A stretch of 64,000 nucleotides of DNA from an uncultured Caryophanales bacterium (GCA_905211645.1 CAJMBK010000002.1:94318-158317), one strand, 5' to 3'. Positions 28,201-37,975 are shown, counted from the stretch's first letter. The notes: a model not told the origin generated them from the sequence alone. Made by a program: numbers and translations.

Positions 28201-29592
28201 ATGAAAGATTTAGTTAAAAGAATGAATGATGATGAAGAATTAATTGAAGATGAAGATTGGATGCCTGATGAATTCTATGCAATGAAAGAACATAAAGACG
28301 AACTTCTTACAAAAGAAAATACCCCTTCCTATGCGATTATCTATGCTTCCAAATTAGAAGAAGGCGCAGTTCCTTTAGGAAAGGTTATTGGTCACGAGAA
28401 TCAAAAGAAAGAAATCCTTTCTGTTATTGACTGGTTTAAACGTTCAAAAGAACTTAAAGCCAAAGGTGTTTCTATTCCAAAAGGAGTCATTCTCTTTGGC
28501 GAACCAGGCAATGGTAAATCTTTATTAATTAAAGAGATTATCAGATGTTGCGAATGCCCTGTGTTTGTCTTCCAAGGAGAACAAACCAACGTTGTAGAAG
28601 GAATTGTTGAAACATTCAAGAAAGCTAGAGAAGCAGGACATGCAGTAATTGTCTTTGATGAATTAGATTTACTTATTAATAAAGAAAGAAGAGTGGTGCG
28701 TGCACTTCAAGAAAACCTTGATGGTGTTGAATCTGACGATGACATCTTAGTGCTTGCTGCTACTAATTATTTAAAAGAAATCCCTGACCCATTATTGCGT
28801 CACGGAAGACTTGAAAAGCTCATCAAAGTTCCTTATCCAACCGGTGAAGAAGCTTTAGAACTTCTCAAAAAACACTTCAAAGAATTTAATCTCAAATTCC
28901 CAGAAGACTTCGATGATGATGAAGTTGCTTTATCTCTAAATGGTATTAGTTGCGCAGGTGTTAAAGCTGTTGTTAACGACTTAGTCTTAAGAAATGGCTT
29001 TGAAAATATCACTTCTGAGATGATTGATAATTCAATCTATAACATTACCGATAGAGTAAAAGACACGCCGGAAGAAGATAACTTAGAAGTAGCTATTCAT
29101 GAAGCTGGTCATGCTGTAGTTGCTAAAGCTTTCCCAGAATACTTCATGATTAACAGACTCAATATCTCTGGCGCTAGTGGTGAATTCAACGCTAAAGAAG
29201 TCGAAAGAGGTTTCTGGCCTTATGAAAAAGTAGTAGCCAACATCAAAATCTCAATGGCTGGTATCCTTGCTCAAAAGATTATCTGCGGTAGAGGTTCTAA
29301 TGGCTGTGATAGTGACTTACAAAACGCCAGAATCAGCGCTTATAACATGATTAACATGTGTGGCTATTCGTCTTGCTGGGAGACACTCCCAGATATTACA
29401 CAATTCGCAAGAACTGTTACATCCATCAAGAGAAGAAGGATGGAAAGAAAAATTGAAGCCTTGCTTAAGAAGTGTGAAAAAGAAACTGTTAAGTATATCA
29501 AATCACACAAACTTCAAATCAGCGCTCTCGGCAAACTTCTCTTTGAGAAGAAACATCTTAAATCCTCAGAAATCTTATCCTGTATTGGGTAA
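28201..29592 (+). CDS. FtsH-like AAA+ metalloprotease without membrane segments
   Basis: A 463-aa protein with an AAA+ module: Walker A GEPGNGKS at 100-107, Walker B VIVFDELD, and second-region RHGRLEK like the FtsH RPGRFD. The M41 peptidase part has HEAGH at 300-304 and the third zinc ligand in CDSDLQNA (D372). FtsH normally has two N-terminal membrane helices. Here residues 1-60 are strongly acidic and hydrophilic, so the enzyme is cytosolic. All catalytic residues are kept. GTGAGGAAAACTG precedes the start. Its place in the accessory island suggests a specialised substrate, which cannot be named. Confidence 0.85.
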   Translation: MKDLVKRMNDDEELIEDEDWMPDEFYAMKEHKDELLTKENTPSYAIIYASKLEEGAVPLGKVIGHENQKKEILSVIDWFKRSKELKAKGVSIPKGVILFGEPGNGKSLLIKEIIRCCECPVFVFQGEQTNVVEGIVETFKKAREAGHAVIVFDELDLLINKERRVVRALQENLDGVESDDDILVLAATNYLKEIPDPLLRHGRLEKLIKVPYPTGEEALELLKKHFKEFNLKFPEDFDDDEVALSLNGISCAGVKAVVNDLVLRNGFENITSEMIDNSIYNITDRVKDTPEEDNLEVAIHEAGHAVVAKAFPEYFMINRLNISGASGEFNAKEVERGFWPYEKVVANIKISMAGILAQKIICGRGSNGCDSDLQNARISAYNMINMCGYSSCWETLPDITQFARTVTSIKRRRMERKIEALLKKCEKETVKYIKSHKLQISALGKLLFEKKHLKSSEILSCIG

Positions 29593-29603
29593 GACTTCTC
29601 TGG

Positions 29604-30004
29604 ATGAGGAGGAACATAACGAAACAAGAAATTAAATACATTCATATCGGATTAGAGAATGTTGAAGTCATCAACATTGATGTTAAAAACATGGATACAT
29701 GAGCATACACGGAATTGCTGATCGAGACACTATTTCTAGATACGATAAAAAGATTGATAAGACCAAATATTGTCAGTCTTTGCATATTTGTATTAATAAG
29801 AAAGTTGATAAGAAATATCCAACCTATGGTGGGGCTAGCGATCTCACTGTATTTGAAAGATTGTCCAAGTTCAAAGACATTGTCGATATCACTTATTTAG
29901 ATGGAAACAAGAATATACTCGAATCAATTTGTGTTCCTTTATTTTTAATACAAGAAATTATTTCAGTTATTAAATATAATTTGAATTTACCATTTTTAAA
30001 ATAA
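29604..30004 (+). pseudogene. Hypothetical gene in two overlapping frames, probably frameshifted
   Basis: A 32-codon frame (QEIKYIHIGLENVEVINIDV...) ends at TGA 29700-29702, overlapping by 4 nt the start of a 101-codon frame (MSIHGIADRDTISRY...ASDLTVFERLSKFKDIVDITY). Read together they look like one phage-type protein with pattern IKYIxIGLENxE ... FERLxKxxDIxxI, which I know only by general form. Either a -1 shift broke the gene or two coupled genes exist. The first has no ribosome binding site, which favours decay. Confidence 0.45.
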
Positions 30005-30075
30005 AGTAATAAATTGTTTTCATTTAAAATTACATCTTATAAATGATAATTAAATTTATTAAAATAACAAAGCTT

Positions 30076-30657
30076 ATGGATTGGATTAATGTTAGTTTAA
30101 CTAGTTTATCAATGTCAGTTGATGCGATGACTGTTTCAGCAGTTGACGGTGTTACCTACAAAGACATTCGTAAAATCAAAATGATTTTAATTGCTTTGTC
30201 ATTTGGTATTGCTCAATTCTTAATGCCGGTTATTGGTTACTTCATCGGTACTAGTTTTAAAGAATATTTAGAGACTTATATTCCTTATATCGCCTTTTCA
30301 TTATTAGTTTTACTCGGTATAAAAAGTTTAGTTGATTTTATAAGAGAAAGAATCAATGAAAAGAAAGGCAAAGAGGAAGAAAAAGTGGTTAAAAAGTTAA
30401 CTGTAATCAATATTTTGATACAAGCAATTGCTACTTCTATCGATGCTTTATGTATCGGATTTGTTTTCTTAGACTATACAGTAAGAGATGCGATGTTAAC
30501 TTTTGGAATCATCGGAATTACAACTTTTGTACTTAGTACCATCACAATTTTCTTAGGTAATAAGATTTCCGGTAAACTTGAAAAGTGGGGGGCTTTATTA
30601 TCTGCAATCGTTTTTATCTTAATCGGAACAAAAATTTTAATTGAAAGTTTCTTCTAA
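30076..30657 (+). CDS. mntP: Manganese efflux pump MntP
   Basis: A six-helix membrane exporter of Mn2+. The two family repeats are visible: SMSVDAMTVSAVDG near the start and ATSIDALCIGF in the second half, each with the conserved Asp. I choose the ATG giving MDWINVSL, because the resulting 193 aa fits the family. An upstream ATG would add 11 residues (MIIKFIKITKL), and neither has a Shine-Dalgarno. No Mn riboswitch (yybP-ykoY) is seen in the short upstream gap. This gene marks the right end of the accessory island. Confidence 0.9.
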   Translation: MDWINVSLTSLSMSVDAMTVSAVDGVTYKDIRKIKMILIALSFGIAQFLMPVIGYFIGTSFKEYLETYIPYIAFSLLVLLGIKSLVDFIRERINEKKGKEEEKVVKKLTVINILIQAIATSIDALCIGFVFLDYTVRDAMLTFGIIGITTFVLSTITIFLGNKISGKLEKWGALLSAIVFILIGTKILIESFF

Positions 30658-30693
30658 GTGCTTTCAAGAAGTAAAAGATAACTTAACAAATGT

Positions 30694-30699
30694 TATAAT
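30694..30699 (+). promoter_or_regulatory. Likely -10 element of hpt
   Basis: TATAAT 29 nt before the hpt start, with TTGGAG as ribosome binding site between them. The -35 is not clear. Confidence 0.45.
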
Positions 30700-30728
30700 T
30701 GTAATGTTTTTCTATTGGAGTTACATTT

Positions 30729-31265
30729 ATGGAACAAAAGACAAATATTTTATTTACACAAGATCAGTTATTAAAGAGATTCGAAGAACTCGGTAAACAA
30801 ATCAGTGAAGACTACAAAGATAAAGATTTACATGTAATTTGCTTACTTTCTGGTGGCGTTTATTTCTTCTGTTCACTTACACAATTTATCACAATTCCTA
30901 TGAGCTGCGATTTTATGAAATCATCAAGTTATGGCACTAACAGAGTTTCTTCCGGTCGTGTTTATATTATGAAAGACATCGATATGAATATCGAAAATAA
31001 GGATGTTTTAATTATCGATGATATCTGCGATTCCGGTAGAACATTCTCCTACATCACTAAGATGTTAGAAAATAGAAATCCTAGATCAATTAAAACCTGC
31101 TGCATGCTTGACAAAGTCAACTCTAGAGAAGTTGATTTCAAATGCGACTATGTCGGCTTTGAAATTCCTAACTACTTTGTCTATGGTTACGGCTTAGACT
31201 TAGAGTACAAGTGCCGTAATTTACCTTACATCTGCAAGGTTGATACTGATGAAGAAAGCAAATAA
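30729..31265 (+). CDS. hpt: Hypoxanthine phosphoribosyltransferase
   Basis: Purine salvage: joins hypoxanthine or guanine to PRPP. The PRPP loop VLIIDDICDSGRTF is complete. LLSGGVYFF is the first loop, SSYGTNRVSSG the flexible loop, and the C-terminal IPNYFVYGYGLDLEYKCRN block is typical of bacterial HPRT. Length 178 aa is normal. It functionally complements the purine permease at 9.6 kb. Confidence 0.94.
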   Translation: MEQKTNILFTQDQLLKRFEELGKQISEDYKDKDLHVICLLSGGVYFFCSLTQFITIPMSCDFMKSSSYGTNRVSSGRVYIMKDIDMNIENKDVLIIDDICDSGRTFSYITKMLENRNPRSIKTCCMLDKVNSREVDFKCDYVGFEIPNYFVYGYGLDLEYKCRNLPYICKVDTDEESK

Positions 31266-31292
31266 TTAATTACTTAATAACTAAATTCAATT

Positions 31293-31334
31293 AAAAAGGC
31301 TGAGAGAAGAAAAATTTCTTTCAGCCAATTTTTT
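31293..31334. terminator. Bidirectional terminator between hpt and thioredoxin
   Basis: GGCTGA/TCAGCC outer stem, extended by AGAAG/TTCTT-like pairs, A-run on one side and T-run on the other. It ends the convergent hpt and trx transcripts. Confidence 0.75.
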
Positions 31335-31360
31335 ATCAATTAAATAAGTTACTAGACTAG

Positions 31361-31684
31361 TTATTTACTAAAGACTTCAGATAAGAGTTTCACGAAATCT
31401 TCGTAGCTTCTAGCACCTAACATATCGGAGCCAGCTTTAACACCATTCTTGAAGAAGAAAACATCTGGAATGGAGAAGACACCGAATTCGGAGGCTAAGT
31501 CTTGTGCAATATCAACATTTACTTTAACAAATGTGATATTTTCCAATTCTTTAGAAACTCTTTCAATAACTTTACCTAACATCTGGCATGGATTGCACCA
31601 GTCAGCGTAGAAATCTAAAACAACGTTTTCGTGTTCTGCTAAAACTTTATTTAATTCTTCTTTAGTTCTGATATGTAAAATCAT
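31361..31684 (-). CDS. Thioredoxin
   Basis: A 107-aa cytosolic disulfide reductase. The active site is W29-C30-N-P-C33, a variant of the common WCGPC. FYADWCNPC context and the cis-Pro segment FSIPDVFFF are conserved. It is the last gene of a minus-strand group with the TraX-like and CPBP genes (29-nt gap). The Asn in the redox motif may shift the redox potential. Confidence 0.92.
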   Translation of the reverse strand: MILHIRTKEELNKVLAEHENVVLDFYADWCNPCQMLGKVIERVSKELENITFVKVNVDIAQDLASEFGVFSIPDVFFFKNGVKAGSDMLGARSYEDFVKLLSEVFSK

Positions 31685-31713
31685 AAATTAGACTCCTTTT
31701 CTTTTTTCTGTAA

Positions 31714-32595
31714 TTATTTTAATAAAGAAAACAAGAAAATAATTGCAATATGCAACGGATAGTATGCGTAGAAAGAATACTTGACAATTGTGTTTGAATA
31801 ACCTCTTTTACCATTGTAGAAAGCAAGCAAGATAAATGCGATCAATCCGTAATCTCTAAAAACTCCGTCTTGCAACTCGTTTAAAAAGATGTAGTGTGAG
31901 GTGTAGTGGTAAATTAATAAGTTAATAATTGAGAAAGTTAAAACTAAAACAATTGTAACAATCTTAGTGATTGTTAATGAATAAGTTTGAGTGAAGAATT
32001 TAGTATCTACTTGTCTACTTAAAGCATATTTTTTAGCAATAATAGGTGTAAAGAAGTATCCTGCAACTGCTGATAAACCAATAAGCAATGAGTAGAAACC
32101 ACCATCAGTGATAAATGGGAAAACTGGAATGTTATCAACTGAGAATTGGAAACCACTGATTATATAAATAGCAAGTGGAACTATAGCAATTAAAGAATAG
32201 ACATTTCTCTTCATTACAAAGTAGGTAATTGTTGCCATCAAGAATAAATCAACAAATATAGCTCCAACATAATTTTCATAAATTACCGTGATTATGTAAC
32301 AAGCGATGATATTTATTACTGCGCAGATACCTAATCTAAGAAGTAAAGCTTCCTTTTTCTTAGTTCTAACCATAGAATCAACGATTAAAAACATGAATAA
32401 AGGTAAAGCAAGTCTGCCGATATTTCTCAAAACGATTTGACCGATTGAGTTGTAATCAAGAAGCAATAGACCGACATGATCTAAAGTCATACAGATTATA
32501 GCGATGATTTTTAAAACTAAATGGTCAATTCCAAAATGGTATTTTTCCTTTTGAGTAGGTTCATTAGTATTTTGAATTTCTGTATTATTTTCCAT
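31714..32595 (-). CDS. TraX-family membrane protein
   Basis: About eight hydrophobic segments. The N-terminal GIDHLVLKIIAIICMTLDHVGL and the RLALPLFMFLIVDS block are the TraX signature (membrane acyltransferase named after F-pilin acetylation). In non-conjugative bacteria the substrate is unknown. It starts 1 nt after the CPBP gene stop, so they are coupled. Confidence 0.85.
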   Translation of the reverse strand: MENNTEIQNTNEPTQKEKYHFGIDHLVLKIIAIICMTLDHVGLLLLDYNSIGQIVLRNIGRLALPLFMFLIVDSMVRTKKKEALLLRLGICAVINIIACYIITVIYENYVGAIFVDLFLMATITYFVMKRNVYSLIAIVPLAIYIISGFQFSVDNIPVFPFITDGGFYSLLIGLSAVAGYFFTPIIAKKYALSRQVDTKFFTQTYSLTITKIVTIVLVLTFSIINLLIYHYTSHYIFLNELQDGVFRDYGLIAFILLAFYNGKRGYSNTIVKYSFYAYYPLHIAIIFLFSLLK

Positions 32596-32596
32596 T

Positions 32597-33454
32597 CTAT
32601 ACTCCTAAAAAATTAGAGATGATTAATAAGCCTGCTAATGACGATGTACTATCAAGTGGTGCAGTTGGAATCATTAATGCTGCCCAAGCAATCAAATTAT
32701 TAACAAGATGAATTGCGTAGGAAGAAATTAATGAACCGGTCGATTTATAGGCTAATGAGAGGACAATTCCTGAGATGAAATAACTTGGTAAGTTTAAAAG
32801 TTCGATATAGAGAAGATTTAATGAAGCTTCCATATCAGATTTATCAAGAATCAGTGCATTGAAATTAAAGTGAGCAAGTGCAAATAGGAAAGCAGAGATA
32901 ATAGCACCAACAATAGGTTTATTTCTGCAAAAGATATCAGATAAACCTAATCTGTAAGTGAATTCTTCAGCAATTGGAGCAAGTAAAACTGTTAAAACAA
33001 AAACTCCAAATGGATAAAGTCTATTCATTTCAACTATTAAACTTTGGTTGGCGTTACTTGTTAAATTTAATCCAACAGCACTAGCGATTGCTTGAGATGA
33101 TAAACTCCAAATGAAGTTTAATATGTACATCGAAACAAGCAGCACAACTATGTAAGCAATGTATAAAGCGTATGGATTTTCCTTTTTGAATAACCTTGAA
33201 AAGTAACCTTTCACAAAGAAGACTAAGAATAAAACAACTCCAAGAATAATAAAGAAATTGGTTAATATATTTGATAGTAATACATTCAAGTATTGTTCAA
33301 CATTCATACTGGCGAAGATGAATTGGAGAAGATATCCTAAAGCCATTGGTAAGAGATATCCGTATGCAAAGATTGTAATATGGTGCCAACGCTTTAAAAC
33401 TTCGTATGTTTTGTTAGGTAAAAATAAAGTTCTATTAGTATTTTCTTCAGACAT
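32597..33454 (-). CDS. CPBP-family intramembrane metalloprotease
   Basis: Polytopic membrane protein (285 aa). The CPBP/Abi active-site motifs are EEFTYR (E-E-x-x-x-R), FALAHFNF with the conserved His, and a later HLVNNLIAW with His/Asn. Members cleave prenylated or peptide substrates, or act in bacteriocin self-immunity. GAGAGG precedes the start. It leads the operon with the TraX-like gene and trx. Confidence 0.87.
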   Translation of the reverse strand: MSEENTNRTLFLPNKTYEVLKRWHHITIFAYGYLLPMALGYLLQFIFASMNVEQYLNVLLSNILTNFFIILGVVLFLVFFVKGYFSRLFKKENPYALYIAYIVVLLVSMYILNFIWSLSSQAIASAVGLNLTSNANQSLIVEMNRLYPFGVFVLTVLLAPIAEEFTYRLGLSDIFCRNKPIVGAIISAFLFALAHFNFNALILDKSDMEASLNLLYIELLNLPSYFISGIVLSLAYKSTGSLISSYAIHLVNNLIAWAALMIPTAPLDSTSSLAGLLIISNFLGV

Positions 33455-33523
33455 GACAAAACCTCTCGATTGATTTTATCAAATTGAAAATTATTATTCG
33501 GTGTAGTTAATTGATTATTAGTG

Positions 33524-33540
33524 TTGACCTAATAGGTCAA
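33524..33540. promoter_or_regulatory. Perfect dyad between divergent genes
   Basis: TTGACC-N5-GGTCAA sits between the CPBP gene and the 1454-aa gene. The left arm could also be a -35 box on plus. It has the size of a repressor or two-component site. No regulator gene is adjacent. Confidence 0.35.
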
Positions 33541-33610
33541 GCCAACCATTAAATAGGAAAAAGATTAATAAGTAATATATAATATTACATATTAATAAAG
33601 AGGATTTTTT

Positions 33611-36600
33611 ATGGATTTAATTACCATTTTGAATATAGTTTTCTTTGCTATGTTCGGCTTAGCATTACTCGGCGCAATCTGGGGATTAATCACAAGTTTA
33701 TATAATGTTGCTTTCACTGCAGTTATTAAAGCTGCATTGATCATCATTTTAATTATCGCAACTCCAAGCCTTGCTTCAATGATTGGAGATATCGACTTAA
33801 CAGCATTCTTACCACCTACAGTCGAGATTTTTGGCAATACAATTCATATTTCCTCAGTTTCAAACACATTGGTATCCATTATTTCCTCATTTGATATCAT
33901 CACACCAATTAACGGAATGAGTTTGTACGCAACAATTCTTTCCTTAGTTACTCAAATAATCGCTTACGCCACATTCTTCACTGGAATGATTTTAATTCTC
34001 ATCTTAGGAAACCTTTTAGGCGGACTTTTCTACGCATTAACAATCAGATTCGCAGTAAGTGCTCATAGAAAGAAACTTAAAAATAGAGGTCAAAAACCTA
34101 AGAAAGGTTTACTTAGATTAACTGGTGCTTTAGGTGGCTACATCTCAAGCTTTGTCTGTATCTCATTAGCAATCGCACCTTTATCCAGTTTAGTTTCTAC
34201 AGTTTCTAATTCCATCAAAGACGTTCCTGATGAGAAATTAGCTGCTTTAGTTCCAAATGAATACGCAAATTACGTCAAGGAATTTAAGAATTTGAATAAT
34301 TCATATCTTTTCCAATTCTACAGTATGCTTGGAAACTTCGATGTTTCCATGATGGATTATGTCACAACTTCCATCAATCAAAGTACTCAAGATAGTTTGT
34401 ACGATACCTTGAATTCACTTTTAGCACTTGTTAAACCTGCTAGTGATGCCGTTCAATCTATCGATTACAACAACGGTGGTAAAGTTGTCATTGATACCGC
34501 AGTTATCACTTCTGAATCATTTGTCACTGATACTGTTAAGATTTTAGTTAACAACTCATTCTTGATGAACCTTTTACCAAGTTTAGTTAATATTGGTGTC
34601 ACTTATGTTGGAAACTCAACAAATATCATCGACTCAACTAAATTGGATCTTTCCGGAATCAAGTATTCTGATGAGCTAACAACTTTATCAGAAGTTTACT
34701 CTGAACTTGCTAAGACTGGCTTAGTCAGTTCATATGTAAACGATAATAAACTTACAATTGACTACTCCAAGAAAGGAAACTATGTCAATGCACTTGCTAA
34801 GTTAGGCGAAAGTAAGATTATTACTCAGAATATGCCTTACTTACTCTCTTTAGGTGCTCAAGCAGCAAACTCTGCAGTTTCTGCAAACATGCTTGATGTA
34901 TCTCCAGATGCTTATAAAGATATTGACTGGAAGACAGAATTTAGAAATCTTGGAACAATCATCTTCGATTTAGCTGAAGCATTTGGCATCACAGAATTCT
35001 CCGCTTCCGCACTTGATCAATTCAAAGACATCAATGCAATCGCTAAGGACGATAAGAAAGTTAACGCTTTGAAGAAAGCTTTAACAGGTGAATTTGAAAA
35101 GAAAGGTGATTCTTACGAAATTACCTACACCGGTTTATTGGATTTGCAATTTGTTAAGAAGGGATTAAATATCCCTCAAATGATTTCAAGTTTAATCGGT
35201 AAGATTAATGATGTTAATAAATATATTGACACCGATGTCTTGAAGGAAACCGCTGAAGAAATCTCCAAAGATCACTTTGAACTTTTAATTGAAATCAGAA
35301 ATCTTCTTGATGCTGCAAGCTTTATCATCAAGAAAGACTTAGTTAATGGATTTGACATCAACAACGAAGAAAAACGTCAAGATTTGAATTCATTACTTGA
35401 TATTATTGAAGATAGTAAGTTACTCAATCAAATCTTACCTAACGTTTTAAGACAAACTTTGTACAATTCTTCACCAGTTTTGTTTGAAGGTTTCTCCTAC
35501 AACAACATCAACTATGAAGGTGAGAATTTAATCAGTTCTATCAGAGAACTTATCGATGTCTTCCCACTTATTCAAAAGATCACTGATAACTTCAATTCCG
35601 ATGGTAACTTTGCTACTAAGATTAAGAATTTAAATATTGATGATTTGCACACAATCTTAGAAACAATCATTAACAACAAGATTTTAAATCCTGATCAATT
35701 AGTTACTGCAAAAGGTGAATATCAGAAAGATTTCAACATCAACAGTATCATCAGATCACTTTTAAGTGATGATTCCTTCAAAGGCATGGGAATTGTTGTT
35801 CCTGATAACATCATGAATATCGCCTGGAGTTCAACAGAAGAAGGTCAAGTCACAGAACTTGATAATCTCTGCAACGTTTTAAGAGCAATTCAAAGTAATA
35901 TCGATTCAATCTACGGTGAAGATGATCAATTCACCTTCGCAAATGTCAGTGGTAAGCAAATCAATGAAATCTTATCTGCATTTGCTAACAGTGATGTTTT
36001 CAGACCTTCACTTAATAACATCATGAACACCAACTTATCTCCAATGATGGAAGGTTTAGGTGTTAACTTACATTTCAAAGCCGATATGGAAGCTCAAGAA
36101 TGGGTTAATATTGCAACTCATTTAGGTATGGCTTTCGATACTTTGAAGGCAATACCTGGTGTTGATTTAAACGATACAAACACCTTAGCTGAAATTGATT
36201 GGCTTGAACTTGATCCTATATTAGCAAATTCAATACTTACTAATTTGTACGTTTCAAACTTAATTGGTGTCACTGAAGATGCTAATGGTATGACCCATGA
36301 TACCTTAGGTGCTTTACTCTACAACAACCTAGCTAAGACAGAATTTGTCAATATCTTAGGTGATAACATCTCTGAAAATGATTTCACCTCTGTCGATACC
36401 CAAGGTGGAGTTAAATTCCAATGGGTTGAAAACACCGATGAAATTGATTTAGGTGATTTCAATGAAGAATATGCTGGTATTAAAGTTTCTGTTGCTATCA
36501 GCGGTGAAATTAGTGACTTCACCAATGTCTTACTAGCTTTACAAGAAGTTAATACAGATTCATTTGTTAACGAAAGTGGTGAAGAAGTTACTTTGACTAA

Positions 36601-37975
36601 TGTTGAAGCTTTAACTTCCGGTCGTGCTAACGAAGAAGGTGTTGCAAAACTCTTGCAAGAATTATCTGATACCTACTTATTCGGTGGTAAGATTGGTAAT
36701 GTTATCAATTCCTTCACATCCAAGACTTCAATTGATGTTGAAGGTAGCACAATCGATTTATCTGCTATCAATACTGAAGTATTCTCCAAGTTATCAACTC
36801 AAGAGGAAAGATATAAAGAAATTGAGCAAATTATGACTATCTATTCAGTCTTGAAGACACGTGATTTAACTGAAGAAGAGAAACAATGGTATTTAGATAA
36901 CGATAAAGAAGTTCCTCAAACAACCAACGAATTCAACGAAATCTTCAATAGAATTACCCATCTTGAAGAGGATCAGTTCACAACTTTAAGTGGTGTCTTA
37001 CATGCGATGAATGATTCACTCATGTTCTCCACTGCTAAAGAAGGTAGAAATGAAATTTTAAGAAACGAATTTGCTTTGACTATTTCTCACTTCACCCATA
37101 TTGATGAAGTTGTCACAAACATCAAACCTATCTATGAAGAAGTAGAAGGTGAAAATGGTCAAATGGAAGAAGTCTTAACAAATCCAGACTATCGTGAAAT
37201 TGCTCAAGCTCAGATGCAATCATTAATCTATTCACTCAACCATGATTTATGGAGTGAGCAGATGGACAATATGATTGATTGTTTAAGACAAATTCAAGGT
37301 ATTGAAAATTTGATGGATATCACCGATGCAAATAAACTTCTTGCTGACCCTAACCCAGAAGATGGTGAAGATGAGTACTACTTAATTAATATCTTAAGAG
37401 CACTTAACAAATCTCCATTACTTCACCAAGGTACTGCAGGTATCTTTGAAAGAATTTTCGAAGACGCACTTCATGTTAATGAAAGTATTTCAAATTACTT
37501 AGTTGATAAATCTGAAACTATCGTTAATAAGAATATCAACTACAGAATCTTCTTAAATTACAGTGATGATTCAATTAAGTATTGGGAAGCAGAAATTGAT
37601 GCTCTTGCTGAAAATCTTTCATTCTTAACAATCGAGAATGAACAAACTGGTGAAAGAAATTTCGACGTTGTCACTAACTTCACCGCTACTAAGAGTTTCA
37701 CAACCCTTGCATCCATTTTCAATAACTTCAAGTCATTTACATTCAACAAAGAATACTACCTTGCTTACTTATTACAAACATTAGCAACTCCTCAAGTATT
37801 TGAAGCTTTCTATAATCAAGGTATCTTCACTAAGTATGAAGATCATGCAAATACTGAAGATACAAATGCCTACTCCTTGAAGAGAAACATTTATCCAAAT
37901 ACTTCTAGCGGTATTGATTTAGATAAATGTGGTCAAATCGATGGACTTCTCCAACAAATCAATGGCGGTAGATAA
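33611..37975 (+). CDS. Giant membrane-anchored protein (1454 aa), unknown
   Basis: Four or so membrane segments occupy the first 195 residues (about 5-28, 34-57, 105-137, 170-195), with a basic loop AHRKKLKNRGQKPKKG at about 150-165. The rest, over 1,200 residues, is soluble, helix-rich, Asn/Asp/Ser-rich and lacks Cys-rich or catalytic motifs. The basic loop suggests that the long part is outside the cell. The N-terminal layout is somewhat like CvpA-type proteins, but I would not assign it. It is a single-gene unit with GAGG before the start and a terminator after. Its role is unknown, and a surface or envelope-spanning structural role is a guess. Confidence 0.8.
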   Translation: MDLITILNIVFFAMFGLALLGAIWGLITSLYNVAFTAVIKAALIIILIIATPSLASMIGDIDLTAFLPPTVEIFGNTIHISSVSNTLVSIISSFDIITPINGMSLYATILSLVTQIIAYATFFTGMILILILGNLLGGLFYALTIRFAVSAHRKKLKNRGQKPKKGLLRLTGALGGYISSFVCISLAIAPLSSLVSTVSNSIKDVPDEKLAALVPNEYANYVKEFKNLNNSYLFQFYSMLGNFDVSMMDYVTTSINQSTQDSLYDTLNSLLALVKPASDAVQSIDYNNGGKVVIDTAVITSESFVTDTVKILVNNSFLMNLLPSLVNIGVTYVGNSTNIIDSTKLDLSGIKYSDELTTLSEVYSELAKTGLVSSYVNDNKLTIDYSKKGNYVNALAKLGESKIITQNMPYLLSLGAQAANSAVSANMLDVSPDAYKDIDWKTEFRNLGTIIFDLAEAFGITEFSASALDQFKDINAIAKDDKKVNALKKALTGEFEKKGDSYEITYTGLLDLQFVKKGLNIPQMISSLIGKINDVNKYIDTDVLKETAEEISKDHFELLIEIRNLLDAASFIIKKDLVNGFDINNEEKRQDLNSLLDIIEDSKLLNQILPNVLRQTLYNSSPVLFEGFSYNNINYEGENLISSIRELIDVFPLIQKITDNFNSDGNFATKIKNLNIDDLHTILETIINNKILNPDQLVTAKGEYQKDFNINSIIRSLLSDDSFKGMGIVVPDNIMNIAWSSTEEGQVTELDNLCNVLRAIQSNIDSIYGEDDQFTFANVSGKQINEILSAFANSDVFRPSLNNIMNTNLSPMMEGLGVNLHFKADMEAQEWVNIATHLGMAFDTLKAIPGVDLNDTNTLAEIDWLELDPILANSILTNLYVSNLIGVTEDANGMTHDTLGALLYNNLAKTEFVNILGDNISENDFTSVDTQGGVKFQWVENTDEIDLGDFNEEYAGIKVSVAISGEISDFTNVLLALQEVNTDSFVNESGEEVTLTNVEALTSGRANEEGVAKLLQELSDTYLFGGKIGNVINSFTSKTSIDVEGSTIDLSAINTEVFSKLSTQEERYKEIEQIMTIYSVLKTRDLTEEEKQWYLDNDKEVPQTTNEFNEIFNRITHLEEDQFTTLSGVLHAMNDSLMFSTAKEGRNEILRNEFALTISHFTHIDEVVTNIKPIYEEVEGENGQMEEVLTNPDYREIAQAQMQSLIYSLNHDLWSEQMDNMIDCLRQIQGIENLMDITDANKLLADPNPEDGEDEYYLINILRALNKSPLLHQGTAGIFERIFEDALHVNESISNYLVDKSETIVNKNINYRIFLNYSDDSIKYWEAEIDALAENLSFLTIENEQTGERNFDVVTNFTATKSFTTLASIFNNFKSFTFNKEYYLAYLLQTLATPQVFEAFYNQGIFTKYEDHANTEDTNAYSLKRNIYPNTSSGIDLDKCGQIDGLLQQINGGR

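Noticed and set aside
30005..30075. yybP-ykoY manganese riboswitch before mntP
   Set aside because: The gap is too short and lacks the conserved loops.
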